A stretch of 64,000 nucleotides of DNA from Cynocephalus volans (taxonomy: Eukaryota; Chordata; Mammalia; Dermoptera; Cynocephalidae): the NCBI RefSeq assembly GCF_027409185.1, contig NC_084467.1, positions 18,590,501-18,654,500 on the forward strand, read 5' to 3'. Both the position numbers and the translations under genes were made by a program. Shown here piece after piece: positions 22,575 to 33,439 of this stretch. A model generated the notes under the pieces. The model was not told the DNA's origin. It searched no databases and worked only from the letters and a program-made list of their open reading frames with translations. Within the stretch, counting starts at the first letter, position 1. Each line of letters begins with the position of its first letter.

Positions 22575-23575
22575 CTAGATTGTCTTTTAGAAAAGCCAAC
22601 TGTGCCAAGAGGGATACAGGCTAGGGATTTGGCCAACATTTTAGAGGGAGAGCTATACACCACTGGAGGCAGGGTGCGGTGGTGACCGTGGAGATTACTG
22701 AGAGACCAGAAGTGGCTGGGTAAGGATTCAGGTGCAGCTTTGGGACTGTTCGGTTCTGCCCAGCTGTCTTTCCAGCCTAATGCCCCCACCTCTGTGCTCC
22801 TGAGTCCAATGGGCTTCCTGCAGTCATAGACGGGACTCATCACTCCAGACCTGCACTGTCTCCATCATAGGCTGATATGCCCAAGCCATGTGTTCCCAGT
22901 GTCTAGCAGCCCAGGAAGCAGTACAGCCTGGAGGCTGACAGCTGAGAACCTCTGGGTTTGCATCCTAGCCTGGTTTTAGTGGCTGTGGGCCCTGAACAAG
23001 TCCCTTCACTTCTCTGAGTCTCTGTTTCCCATCTGTAACAGGGGGATGATAATAAAAACTAACTTCGAGGGCTGTGGGAGGACTAAAGGCTATTATATGT
23101 AAAACACAGTGCCTGGTGCATATATATATATATGCACACTTGCAAATGTTAGTAATAATATTGAACAAATTGGTGGGTTTGACAGTTTCTATAAAGGAAT
23201 TCACTTATTATAACAACTCAATCAGGAGTGTCCTGACTTATCTCCCAGAATCCACGTTTATTCCCACCTCCCACTTCCATTACCTTGCACGTGGCCCTGG
23301 CAACACCTTCTGTGGGGTCCAGACTTACCTGACATCTGGAGGTATATCTTGTCCTGTGCTGGGCCATTAATGTTTTCCCCCTAATGGTCAGCCTTGTACC
23401 AGAACTCCAGCCTGGGTTGGAGTGCACCGTGCTCCCTAGGGACTGAAGGCAAATGCTGTTTTCCAAGGTGCTCAGGTGGCCCCATGAGGGCCTTGGATTG
23501 TAGAAAATTTGGAGGGGTCTTTGGTGACGTAAGTTTGGTTTTTGTTTTGATTTGTTTTCAAGTTTTATAAGGTTT
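22575..23575. other. No gene; MIR at 22925-23135
   Basis: The MIR is sense (tttgcatcctagcctggttt; tctctgagtctctgtttccc; cacagtgcctggtgcatata) and ends in a short (AT)n at 23119-23134. The rest shows no recognised element. Confidence 0.55.
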
Positions 23576-23579
23576 TTTG

Positions 23580-24370
23580 TCATTGTTGTTATAAAAATAA
23601 TACATGCTCAATGTTACCAAACAAACTAGACGTGTAAATAGAAAAGTCAATCTCCCTGCAGTTCCCTCCAATCTCCTTCCTCAAGGTACCTAATGTTGAT
23701 TTGGGGTTTATCTATCCATACTAGTCACTATGTCGTTTTGTTACAAAGGCAAGATGATACAGTTTGCTTTGCAATCTTTATTTTCATATAATAATACCTT
23801 ATGATCCACTATCCTAGTCAGTTTATAGAGATTTAATTCAATAATGGCAGAATATCTCTAGTTTAGAGGAATCATAATTTATTCGACTGTTTCCCTGACT
23901 AACATTCAGGTTATTTTTGCCACTATAAAAAGTGGTACAATAGACATCCTTGACAGATATTTTTACATAGTGTGCTTATCTTTCTATCAGCTAGGTTTCC
24001 CAAATGGGACTGCTCTGTCAATGGTCATATACCTTTTTTATTTTAGTAAATACTGTCAGATAACTTTTCTGAAAGATTGTAGCAATTGACACTCACATCA
24101 GCGGTATAAGAAGTGCCTATTTCCCCACATGTAAGCCAGCACTGGATGTTCCCAATCTTTTGAAAATTGTACAATCTGACGAGTAAAAAGGTTTTAATTT
24201 TATGTTTCCCTGGATACTAGTGAGGATGTACATTTTTCTGTGTGCTTACTCGTTATTGGCAATTCCTTATCTGTGAATTACCTATGCATACCCATTAGCC
24301 ATTTTTCTACTAGGTAGTTTGTATTTTTACCAATTTTAGGAACTCCATATATGGGGATATTAACCCCTTG
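23580..24370 (-). mobile_element. L1M 3' region, antisense, about 790 bp
   Basis: ataatacatgctcaatgtta, tttgccactataaaaagtgg, aatgggactgctctgtcaat, agaagtgcctatttccccac, gatactagtgaggatgtaca: order of an old antisense L1. Confidence 0.75.
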
Positions 24371-24519
24371 TTTTCTGGTGGTTTTCAAACTGTGCTGCTG
24401 CAAGCCCTAGGGTTCCTCAGAGGCCAATGACATGTGAAGGACTAAACCAAGAAAACAGGACTCCAAAAGGCAATTTTGTTCTTGCCTTTTTATATACTGG
24501 TGTTTACATGGCCTTTTTT

Positions 24520-25139
24520 GTTTGTTTGTTTTAATTTTTATTGAATCATAATTGATTATACATATTTTGGGGGTTCAACACTGATATATGTTGATCAAAT
24601 CAATATTATTAGCATATATATTGTTACAAATCATATTTATTCTTTACGCCCCTTGTCCAATCTCTCCCCTTCCCCATCTCCCTCACCCCTCATTACCCTA
24701 GATTTCTTCTCTCCTTCTGAAAGAGTAATGGTTCCTCTGTTGATTTGTTGCCTAGATGACCTGTCCAATGCTGCGTGATGTGTTTAGTTCCCCCAATATT
24801 ATTGTAGAACAGATGCTTCTTCTGTTTCTCTGGAATGGGCTTTGTGGAGAGAGACATCCTCTTCTTTTCTTTGGTCTCTGCTGGTGACTCTCCTTGCGTC
24901 AATGAACTCCAGTGGCTGGTGGACCATCTATGTGGTGGTTGTGGCATCTAGCCACTTTCATGGCAGCTGTGGTTACTTTGGTGGCTGTGGTGGGCCACCC
25001 ACATGGAAGTGATTTTTTGGCATGCTCCTTACCTAGTTGCTGGTGGCTCTCAGTCCCTGGGTGGGCCCTGTGGCATTGGACGTGTGCCTGGTTGTGGGAG
25101 GGGGTCCGGTCTCCGACTCCTGGGCAGGCGCTGTGGTGC
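24520..25139 (-). mobile_element. L1-tailed retroelement of 620 bp, body unrecognised
   Basis: The insertion is flanked by a 13-bp duplication CATGGCCTTTTTT (24507-24519 and 25140-25152). Read on the minus strand, its last 200 bp look like an L1 3' end: a G-rich stretch, acccccaaaatatgtataatc, attcaataaaaattaaaaca and an A-rich tail. The preceding 420 bp (24720-25139) are not an L1 ORF2 that I recognise; they contain CCA/CAC-rich repeats (the + strand reads tggctgtggttactttggtggctgtggtggg). It could be a rearranged L1 copy (5' region joined to 3' UTR) or a composite non-autonomous element. Inserted at the A-tail of the older SINE next to it. Confidence 0.6.
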
Positions 25140-25152
25140 CATGGCCTTTTTT

Positions 25153-25236
25153 TTGATCCTAGCCGGTAAGGGGATCTGAACCCTTGACCTTGTTATCAGC
25201 ACTATGCTCTCCCAAGTGAGCTAACCAGCCAGCTCT
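25153..25236 (-). mobile_element. CYN SINE monomer, antisense
   Basis: gatcctagccggtaagggga, cttgaccttgttatcagcac, ccaagtgagctaaccagcca. Its A-tail (T-run at 25147-25154) is the target of the L1-tailed insertion on its left. Confidence 0.9.
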
Positions 25237-25239
25237 ATG

Positions 25240-25790
25240 GTCCTATTTGAAGAATGAGTCCATGCCTTAAAAAAGTTTGAAAATCTCTGACTACTCTAAC
25301 ACTCAATATTCCTCAAGGATAGTTGAGGCACAAAGTTGAAACCAAAATCCAGCTCCCTGGAGCTCTTTCCATTGAACCACACAGCTCTATCCTCTCTTTT
25401 CCCCTGGAACCATGGTTTTCAGGGGCGTTCAGCCTCGTCCTTGTTGTCATGCCTGACTCCACCTACAAATGCTGCATCTTTCCTCTCTCCTTCCATCCAC
25501 TTGTAAGGTGTTCCTGCCTCCACACTCCTTGGCAGGTACCCGAGCAGGCCACATCTACACCACCCCCCTCCTCAGCTCCACAGGAGGCAGGATGTTGGAA
25601 CCCCGGCATCCCACCTTGGAAGGGGAAGCATCCTTGCAATAAATACATTGGCAGATGGTGGAGAGGCCTTTCACAGCCATTTTTTTTCCTCCCAAAATTT
25701 TAAACGATTTATTCTGAAATAATACTAGACTCAAAGAAAGGTGTAAAAATAGCACATAGAGATTCATGTACCCCTCCACTCAATGGTGAA
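25240..25790. other. No gene or recognised repeat
   Basis: A 126-codon frame (25323-25703) has no domain and sits in mixed DNA. Treated as chance. Confidence 0.45.
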
Positions 25791-25808
25791 ATCTAATACA
25801 GCCATAGT

Positions 25809-25920
25809 GGGCTGGCTGGTTAGCTCAACTGGTTAAGATCACAGCCTTGTAACACCAAGGTCACGGGTTCAGTTCCCTGTACTTTTTTTGGCCAGCCACC
25901 AAAAAAGAAAAAAAGTCTCT
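25809..25920 (+). mobile_element. CYN SINE monomer with target duplication
   Basis: Flanked by TAATACAGCCATAGT (25794-25808) and TAATATAGCCATAGT (25921-25935), one mismatch. A box tagctcaactggttaag, B box gggttcagttccc. Confidence 0.95.
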
Positions 25921-25935
25921 TAATATAGCCATAGT

Positions 25936-26645
25936 ATAGTATCAAACTCAGAAAATTGACATTGTTCTTGGTGCATTACTATTATCCAGTCTAACCTTGT
26001 TCAGTTTTCACCATTTTTTAAAACTGCATTTATTTGTGTGCATGTGTGTATGTGTGTGTGTGTGATTCAAGTTTTATCTTACGCGTAGATTTGTGCAACC
26101 ACCACCACAATCAACATTCAGACCATTCCATCATCACAATGGCAGAGCGTCACACTACTCTCTGCATCCTCAACGACTGTCACCTGTCTCATCTCCCCAC
26201 TCCAGTCCCTGGCCCCCTGGCAACCACTAATTAGTTCTCCATCTCTATAGCTTTGTTATTTGGAGAACATTGTATAAGCGAATCACACAGTATATGATCT
26301 TTTGAGACTGACATTTGTCACTAAGCATAAGCCCTTGATGACCATCCGGGTTCTTTCCTTCCTGCTGCTGGCTGGTATCCCCAGTATGGATGTACCAGAG
26401 TTTGTTCAACCATTCACCCACTGAAGGGTTGTTCCCAGTATTTTGTAATTACAAATAAAGCTGCTATGAGCATCTGTGTACAGGTTTGTGTATTTTAATT
26501 TCTCTGGGATAAGTACCCAAGAGAGCAATTGCTGGGCTGTGTCACAAGTGTGTGATTAATTTCATAAGAAACTGCCAAACTATTTTCCAGGGTGGCCGCA
26601 TCACATTACATTCCCACATATACTTGTATTGCTTTTATAACCCTG
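25936..26645 (-). mobile_element. L1M 3' region, antisense, about 700 bp
   Basis: gatttgtgcaaccaccacca, gtccctggccccctggcaac, aacattgtataagcgaatca, aataaagctgctatgagcat, aaactgccaaactattttcc: typical antisense L1M order. Confidence 0.85.
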
Positions 26646-26649
26646 GGAA

Positions 26650-27172
26650 AGCTAAGATTTTATTTAAAGAAAGAAAAAAAATGTGAAGGAGACATACTAA
26701 CTTAACTGTGGGAGTCTGCAGGTGGCTGTAGGATCATAACTAATTTGGTTTTCTTCTTTCTGTAACTTCTATATTGAGCGTGTATTGCTTTAATAATTAA
26801 TTTTTTTCAAACTCAAACTTTAGTGTTGGGGAAAAAAAGATAGACCTGTGAAGATCTGATATTAGGTCAATCTCAATGAAAGACTGAGTTTGATCTCCCT
26901 GTTTTATATCCTTCTATCTCATTTCCAGCTCCAAGGCTGATGGAAAGAGCTTTAGTCTGGTTCTGGACAAAACTCACCAATTCCATGAACATTCACTGAA
27001 AACTCACTGTGCACCTGGCCTTTTGCTAGGCCCTCAGCAATACAGAGGTAAATGAGCCATGGTCCTTGCCCTGGAAGACTCCCAATCTGATGAAGTGTCC
27101 AGTATTGGCTTTTCTTAGAGCTAGAAGCAGTTTTAGCGAGGGCCTAAAGCCTTAGACCAAATCAAAGTGTCC
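26650..27172. mobile_element. L1-like tail, then antisense L2
   Basis: 26700-26860 has a sense old-L1 tail (tattgagcgtgtattgcttt). 26960-27120 is antisense L2 (cattcactgaaaactcactg; aatgagccatggtccttgcc; ctcccaatctgatgaag). Confidence 0.55.
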
Positions 27173-27189
27173 AAAAGTGGAATTTAAGG

Positions 27190-27352
27190 GCCAGCCCGTG
27201 GCTCACCTGGGAGAGTGTGGTGCTGATAACACCAAGGCCACAGGTTCATATCCCTATATAGGGATGGCCAGTTAGTTCACTTGGGAGAGCGTGGTGCTGA
27301 CAACACCAAGTCAAGGGTTAAGATCCCCTTACCGGTCATCTTTTTAAAAAAA
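27190..27352 (+). mobile_element. CYN SINE dimer, perfect target duplication
   Basis: Perfect 17-bp duplication AAAAGTGGAATTTAAGG (27173-27189 and 27353-27369). Two tRNA-like units: the first begins cagcccgtggctcac, the second ggatggccagttagttcac. Confidence 0.97.
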
Positions 27353-27369
27353 AAAAGTGGAATTTAAGG

Positions 27370-27935
27370 ACTCAGCAATCCAGTGGGAAAAGCCCTTTGG
27401 GAGATGAGAAGGAAGAAAAGAGGAGGAGGTGATGTTTTTAAAGAGGAATCCAAAGTAGCAAATTGCTAATGATGGAATTGCTGGCGCTATGACAGGCTAG
27501 TGCACAGAAGGACTTTCCAGACAATTAGGTCACAACCAACTTCATCTTGGCAAGAAGCTCAACCTGTGTTTTAAAATCCCCAGATCATAGAAAAGCCTCA
27601 ATAAAATTTCTGACCCAGTAGGGATGTAGGTCAGCAAATAATTAGCATCTTCAAAAACCACATATTAGCTACTTACTTACATATTTCCACAGACAAGTGC
27701 CATAACAACTATGGACATTCCTACAGCACTTTATACACTTTACAAAGCCTTTTTACAGCTCATCTGAACTTCACAATAATCCCATGAGGGCAACTACCAT
27801 AATCCTTCTCTTACTGGTGATGTGAGGCTCAGAAAGGTGAAGTAACCTGCCCAGGGTCACACTGCCCAGAAGTGGTGAAACTGGAACCTGGTGCCTGGTC
27901 TTTGGAACCCCAAATCAGTTTCTTCCCCAGCACTT
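27370..27935. other. No gene; antisense MIR at the right end
   Basis: 27745-27930 is antisense MIR (cacaataatcccatgagggc; gtgatgtgaggctcagaaag; taacctgcccagggtcacac). The left part is unassigned. Confidence 0.55.
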
Positions 27936-27939
27936 CACA

Positions 27940-29815
27940 GATGGTCTCAGAAACATGAGCTGAAAAGCCGGGATGGGTGTCACAAGGACCTCACTTTACC
28001 TTTTATAAACTTGGGGGCATCAGAGTGAAGAAATTCTGTTAACAAACTAAGATGCAAAATAACTAGTGAATAAAGCTTAGACAAGGTGAAATTAGCTACA
28101 TTATCCAACCACCTACTTACAAACCATTTCTCTACCAACACCTAATTCCTAAGGAGAAAGACCAGAATTGGTCAATCCAATCAAAAAAGTGTTGTAATAA
28201 CAGCACCCCCAGGTGTCCTCTCCCCCAGTCCCTCCCATCCCCCCACTTCCACTCCCACCCCTAGTTTCCCTGGTTTTAAGAGCATTTTTCTCAGCGGTTT
28301 GTGGTGAGAGCGCCCCCATGTGTCTACTTTGTATTAAGTCTTTTAAAGAACCCATGAGAATTATCAGTATCCTCAGGATTTATAATGGGAGACAGTGTGT
28401 GTCGGGGGAGCCTAATCTCCCTGAACTAGGCTCAGAGGGGTTAAGAGCCAGGATTCTATTCTAATCTAATGAGGTTTGCTTATCTCAGAAGACTGTACTG
28501 TACTTTCTGACACCTCTTCCTGCACGGGCTGGTTTCTGGGCACAGAGCCTGGTCCTCAGGAACTGATACGTGAATTGTTCTATAACCTCCAGAGAACACC
28601 CTCAGATCCAATGCAGTGGCTCTGACCTGCAACCCCGGGGGCAGCACTTCCTCTGGGAGGGGAGAGAGACCCCTCCGACTCATCTTATTCCTACACTTCC
28701 CCCCAGGTCCTACCCTAAATATTTATTCCACAACTCAGGGCTGGACACTGGGACCACAGAGATGAGCAGGGCTGGGACTGAGGTCACATTCCTTCCTTCA
28801 TTCATTTCTTCAGACATTAATTCACTGAGAGGCAGAGCTAGGCTCTAAGATTACGGTGTCAACTAGAGTTCCGATCCTAGTTCTGCTACTTTCTAACGGG
28901 TGGTCCTACTCCAGAGCCTCGTTTCTTCATTTTTCAGATGGAGTTAGTGGTAGCGTAGAGGAGTTGAAGCATATAGTGCTCCGGGGTCAGGGCTGGGTAG
29001 GTGGTAAGCAGTCATTCTGTTGGCCATTGTGCATTCACTCAACAAGCTCAACACAGCTTGCCACAGGTCAGGCTCTGTGCTGGCTGCTGGAGACAGACAT
29101 GAGTCCATCTAGTTGGTGATGCCCAGAATGACCCAGCGGGCAAAGATGTAAAATGATAGAGCTCTCACCCCCTCCCTCTTTCTCTCCTCACCCTTGGGCA
29201 GACACACTCCTGAGCAGCCACCTCAAAGGCAAATACACAGGGACAGCAAGTCCAGGGACCTCCTCCTGACCCCAGGTTCCTGCTTTCACCTCCCACCTGC
29301 AGGCCTGCCTTTGACTCTTGGGTCACCTCCTAGTGCCCAGCCTGGAGGTGGTAGGGAGGGGGCTGTCAATCGGCATATCAAAGCTCAGAGCCGCCTCCTC
29401 CTGGCTGGCTGCCAGCCCACCACACTTCCCACCTGATCCATAGAGAGCCCATACCCTCTGCTAGGTTTTTCCCATGAGGGTCCACACAGGTCCGGGGGGC
29501 CAATGGGAGCCAGTGGGGATATACAGATGTGAGGAGGGGGTTGGGCCGGGGAAAGTGCTGTCTGCATCTAGGTGCTAGATTCCTGGCTCTGGAGGTAGAC
29601 ACGTCCTCCTTGGAGCTGGGAGAGAGATTAGAGCATCGTCCCCAAGTGCGAGGTGTTGGGGAGGCTCCTCCACCCGCCTTCCTGGCCCACTGTTTTCCTC
29701 TCCTGTCTCACCCTCCACTGCTTAGCTTCCCAGTCCCAAGGAAGATGAGTTGGGGGCAGGAAGTGGTCAGTTTGCACCCTAATTATTCTAAACACTCCTG
29801 TCCTCTTCCCTCTGC
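27940..29815. other. No gene; scattered L2/MIR scraps
   Basis: 28330-28470 (gaattatcagtatcctcagg) and 28790-29110 (cattccttccttcattcatttc; caggctctgtgctggctgct) read like decayed MIR/L2. 29130-29815 looks unique, C-rich. Chance frames to 114 codons without domains. Confidence 0.45.
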
Positions 29816-29819
29816 GCAG

Positions 29820-29966
29820 CCCCCACCATGGGCAAAGAGAAGATCCACAGCAACATGTGGTCACGACCCGTGAGGACTCAGGCAAGTCCACCACGAGCAT
29901 CTCATCTACAAACGTAGGGACATCGACAAGAGGACCATGGATAGGTTCGAGAAAGAGGTGGCAGAA
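29820..29966 (+). pseudogene. EEF1A-like first coding exon, broken
   Basis: From ATG at 29828 the DNA aligns with the start of eukaryotic elongation factor 1-alpha (MGKEKxHxN, GKSTT, HLIYK, DKRT, FEKE). It covers 139 bp against about 144 expected for codons 1-48. Small deletions (about 1 and 4 bp) break the frame in the P-loop region. The match stops at GCAGAA, followed at once by gtgagg, and it is preceded by a pyrimidine tract ending in gcgcag (AG at 29818-29819) and a CCACC start context closest to EEF1A2. No downstream EEF1A sequence, 3' UTR or poly(A) tail follows. Either a 5' fragment of a retrocopy or a duplicated exon with its splice signals. It cannot make EF-1alpha. Confidence 0.75.
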
Positions 29967-31360
29967 GTGAGGCTGCTTTGCCCAAGTGTCCTCCCCCCAC
30001 CCCAGGGCCACTTCCAGCCTTGGGTCCCCTGGGAGGGGTACCTCATGGTGGGCAGGGGACAGCACTCCTGCTGAGCATCTGCTGGACTGGCAAGCACTTT
30101 CCATCTCAATCATGATGGGCAGGGGCTGTGGCCACTGTTTTCCAGGTGAGGCAAATGAGGCTCAGAAGGGTTAAGTTGCTTGCCTGAGGGTGCAAAAAGA
30201 GGGTGGCACCAAGATTTAAATTCTAGTGTGACAAAGATGCCACTCTGTGTCTCAGGAGGTAAAATGGCCAACAGCCCCAGTTACAAGGAGGAAAAGGATT
30301 TATTTGCATCTACCAGGGATCTTGGGGGAGCTCCTGGGTATACAATGGTGAACATAAGAGGCCTTGTCTCCCAGGAATTCATAGTCACATACCCTCATGT
30401 CACTTGACAAACTTGGTAACAGCGTGAGTGCTGTAGGAGCCCAGGACAGAGGCAGTGGGTGAGACCTGGGAGGCCCTGAAGCCTTCCCAGTGGAAGGGAC
30501 TGACTCTAAACCTTGAAGAATCGGGGGCTGTGTCCATGAGCCATGAGGAGGCAGGACAGCAGGTGCAAGTCTCCTGAGATGGAGAGTGGGCGTCTGATAG
30601 GACAGGGAAGGTACGTGTCAAATGCCCTGTTAAGAAGCCTGTCCACTTTCCCCGCAGCCACTGAAGGATTTCAAGCATGGAGGGATGACATCAGGCAAGT
30701 TTTATAGGAAGAGCAGTCTGGCTGCAGTGTAGGGAGAAGAGACCCAAGGGCCCAAAGCTGGGGCCGGAAGCCAGTTAGGAGGTTGTCACCACTGACCAGG
30801 TGAGCAAGGATGGTGGCCCGAGCTCAGGCAGCAGCAGTGGGGGTGAAGAATAATGGATGGAGCTCAGAGACATGGAGGTGGGGAATCCACAGGACCTAGG
30901 GGTTAGCCATAGGGCAGGGGTAAGGGAAGAAGAGGCGTTGAGGATGACCTCTCAAGTTTCTGGCTTGGGAAACTGGATGTTGGTGAATACCAGTGGCAGA
31001 GGTGGCCTGGGGTCCCAACGAGTCTGCTCTAGATGAGCAAAATTTGAGGCATCCTGTGTCTTCTGTGCTGATGTCCAGGGAGCAGATGAATATTGAAGTC
31101 TGGAGCTCAGGACAGAAGCTCAGGTTGGAGACTAGGCTACAGGAGTGAAAAGAAAATCAGTGTCACCAGCTACACAGCAGCTACGTGGATCCTGATTTTC
31201 CTAATTTGGGATCCCTGAAATGCAGTCTGAATTGCAGCGGGGTCGCTTGTGTGGAAGGGCTGTTAAAGAAAGCTTTAGAACCCTGAGAAAGACTGACTGG
31301 TCCATAGCCAATATGGCAGAAGCATAACAAAGAAGGTTATGGAAAAATGAATGATCCGAT
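29967..31360 (-). mobile_element. MIR, then long antisense L2
   Basis: 30120-30230 antisense MIR (aggtgaggcaaatgaggctc). 30325-31150 antisense L2 across its length: tcttgggggagctcctgggt, aaggatttcaagcatggagg, gaagagcagtctggctgcag, ggagatgtc-free core, tgatgtccagggagcagatg. Confidence 0.65.
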
Positions 31361-31365
31361 GTGAT

Positions 31366-32041
31366 GATTCTCAAACTTTCTGGTCTCAGGAACCCTTTAT
31401 ACTCTTAAAGGGACTCCAAAGGGCTTTTTTTTTTTTTTTTTTATTATTATTAAAAGATGACCGGTAAGGGGATCTTAACCCTTAATTTGGTGTTGTCAGC
31501 ACCACGCTCACCCAGTGAGCTAACCGGCCATCCCTGTATGGGATCCGAACCCACGGCCTTGGTGTTGTCAGCACCACACTCTCCTGAGTGAGCCACGAGC
31601 CGGCACCAAAGGGCTTTTGTTTATGTGAGTTAGAGCTATCTATATTTGCCATATTCAAAATTAAAGCGTTCTAAAAATATTTAATTTACTTTAAAATAAC
31701 AGTAATAAGCCCCTTACATACTAACATGAAATACCACATACATTAATGTGTGAAAAATAACTATTTCCCACAATGAAAAAATCTTAGTGAGAAGGGTGGC
31801 ATTGTTTTACCTTTTTGTGGGTGTCTTTAATGTCTGGCTCACCAGAAGACAGCTAGATTCTCATATCTGCTTCTTCCTTCAACCTGTTGAAATTTCACGT
31901 GTCATGTGGCCCCTAGAAAACATCACTGTACACCCATGAGAGACTGAGAGGGAAAATAATGTCTTAGTATTGTTATGAAACTATTCTGACCCTGAAAACC
32001 CTAGAACCCCCGGGGATCCCTGGACCACTCTGAGAACCGCT
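31366..32041 (+). mobile_element. hAT-Charlie-like DNA transposon, about 490 bp plus SINE
   Basis: Begins gattctcaaactttctggtc and ends gaccactctgagaaccgc, giving imperfect inverted termini. Internal landmarks: aaccctttatactcttaaag, ttatgtgagttagagctatc, gtggcattgttttacctttt, gaagacagctagattctcat. A CYN dimer interrupts it at 31429-31605. Confidence 0.75.
31429..31605 (-). mobile_element. CYN SINE dimer, antisense
   Basis: 13-bp duplication CCAAAGGGCTTTT (31416-31428 and 31606-31618). Long T-run followed by an ATT run (31430-31452). Confidence 0.97.
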
Positions 32042-32044
32042 TAT

Positions 32045-32418
32045 CTAGGGTACTTGTATATTATAGACTATAATGGACATTATAAAAGTTCCTCTTGCAG
32101 CAAAAGTCAGGACACCTCGGTTCTAGTTCTATCTCTTGATGACCTAATTAGTTTTCTTGAAGAAGCCACTCGGTCTCTGGTCTTCCTCATCCTCCACTAT
32201 GCTCTCAGGGCCTAACACAGCGCTCTGATTACAGCCAAAATGAACAAATGCCCAGAGTCTCTCAGCTGGCGACCAGTACAGAATACCCTAGACGAATACA
32301 GTAACCTGTATATGCTGTTGACTTTTTTAGTAGCCTCATCTTTACCAGTGCTGAAAGCAGTTCAACTTACCCAGGGTCCCAGGGTAATTATCAGTTATTG
32401 CTACCTTTTACCACAGGT
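32045..32418. other. No gene or clear repeat
   Basis: Mixed DNA, with MIR-like wording near 32100-32230 (ggttctagttctatctcttg). A 69-codon frame is not supported. Confidence 0.4.
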
Positions 32419-32490
32419 AAAGGTCAAGAGCTTGAACTTTAGAGTCTAACACCCTTTGTTCAAATCCCGGCTTTACTACTTATTAGCCAT

Positions 32491-32550
32491 ACAATCTTTT
32501 TTTTTTTTTTTTTTTGGTGCCTGGCCAGTATGGGGATCTGAATCCTTGAC
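32491..32550 (-). mobile_element. CYN SINE, truncated, antisense
   Basis: T-run, then gcctggccagtatggggatc and cttgaccttggtatta; it stops before the A box. Flanks agccatacaatctt and agctgtatgatctt may be a decayed duplication. Confidence 0.85.
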
Positions 32551-32632
32551 CTTGGTATTATAGCTGTATGATCTTGAGTTAGTCACTTCATATCTCTGTT
32601 ACTTCATCTGTAAAATGGAGAATAAAACCAGA

Positions 32633-32758
32633 GGCTGGCTGGTTAGCTTAGTTGGTTAGATTGTGGTGTTGTAACACCAAGGTCAAGGGTTCAGATCCCC
32701 ACACCGGCCAGCCGCCAAAATACAAAACCAAACCAAATCCAACCAAAACAAAACAAAA
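32633..32758 (+). mobile_element. CYN SINE monomer
   Basis: ggctggctggttagcttagt; gttcagatccccacaccggc; A/C-rich (CAAAAC)n tail. Inserted in the MIR. Confidence 0.93.
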
Positions 32759-32869
32759 AACCTTCGTTGAGTGGTTATGAGGGTGAAGTGAGATAATCCA
32801 AGTTAAGTGCTTAACATAGCACCAAGCACATGGTCAGCATTACTTAAGTGTTTGCTGCTTGTATTAATC

Positions 32870-33435
32870 GGAGGGCTTGCTAACCATGCACCAGTCTAGG
32901 CACTTTATGAACCACCCTGGGCACTTTGACTCTAAAACTGACTTTTAAAGAAAAAATTATACAAGTAATATAATACATTCTATTATTTTAAAAATTCAAA
33001 GACTTCTCCGTACACTGCCCTGTTACTGTATCCTCTGACCCTATCTTATCTCTTATCCTATCTTAGGCAGTGTGGGGGCAATATAAATGCATCTATGATA
33101 TAGTCACTGTGCTCAGGGATCCCACAGTCTAGTATGGTTTGAAGTTCCTAGTTGAGTGTCTCCCTACCAGAGTCTAGTTCTCACATCAGACCAGGGTTCA
33201 AGCCCCAACTCCATCCTTTGCCCACAGTGAAGGGATGAGTGAGGCATCAATGCTCTAGACTTTAGAACTCACTTCGTGGGGTTGTGAGAAGTAAATGAGA
33301 GACTCCACACGGGTCTCTATTCATGCACACAGTTGCTCAAATGCTAATTGCTATCACTTATTATCTTTGCCTAAAGTCTTCCTTTTCTACAACTGACTTG
33401 AGAATTCTCAGCCTTTTCCTCCACATGTGCATAGC
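32870..33435. other. No gene; old-repeat scraps
   Basis: 32940-33020 AT-rich L1-like. 33060-33360 has L2/MIR-like wording (gttcaagccccaactccatc; gggttgtgagaagtaaatga). Confidence 0.45.
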
Positions 33436-33439
33436 TATC

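Larger units (their letters stand above)
32420..32865 (+). mobile_element. MIR SINE carrying two CYN insertions
   Basis: MIR pieces at 32420-32490 (tgttcaaatcccggctttac), 32562-32630 (gagttagtcacttcatatct) and 32765-32860 (ggttatgagggtgaagtgag; cttaacatagcaccaagcac) are one element split twice. Confidence 0.85.

Noticed and set aside
1-24000. MDS2 exons upstream of RPL11
   Set aside because: I could not recognise any; in human MDS2 ends about 50 kb upstream of RPL11, probably outside the window.
24912-25169. 85-codon Trp/Val-rich frame
   Set aside because: Lies inside the L1-tailed insertion; the GTGGCTGTGG-type repeat makes the composition.
27190-27352. Possible functional tRNA-Ile genes in the CYN copies
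   Set aside because: The acceptor stem does not pair, the anticodon loop is altered, and A-tails plus target duplications show retroposed SINEs.
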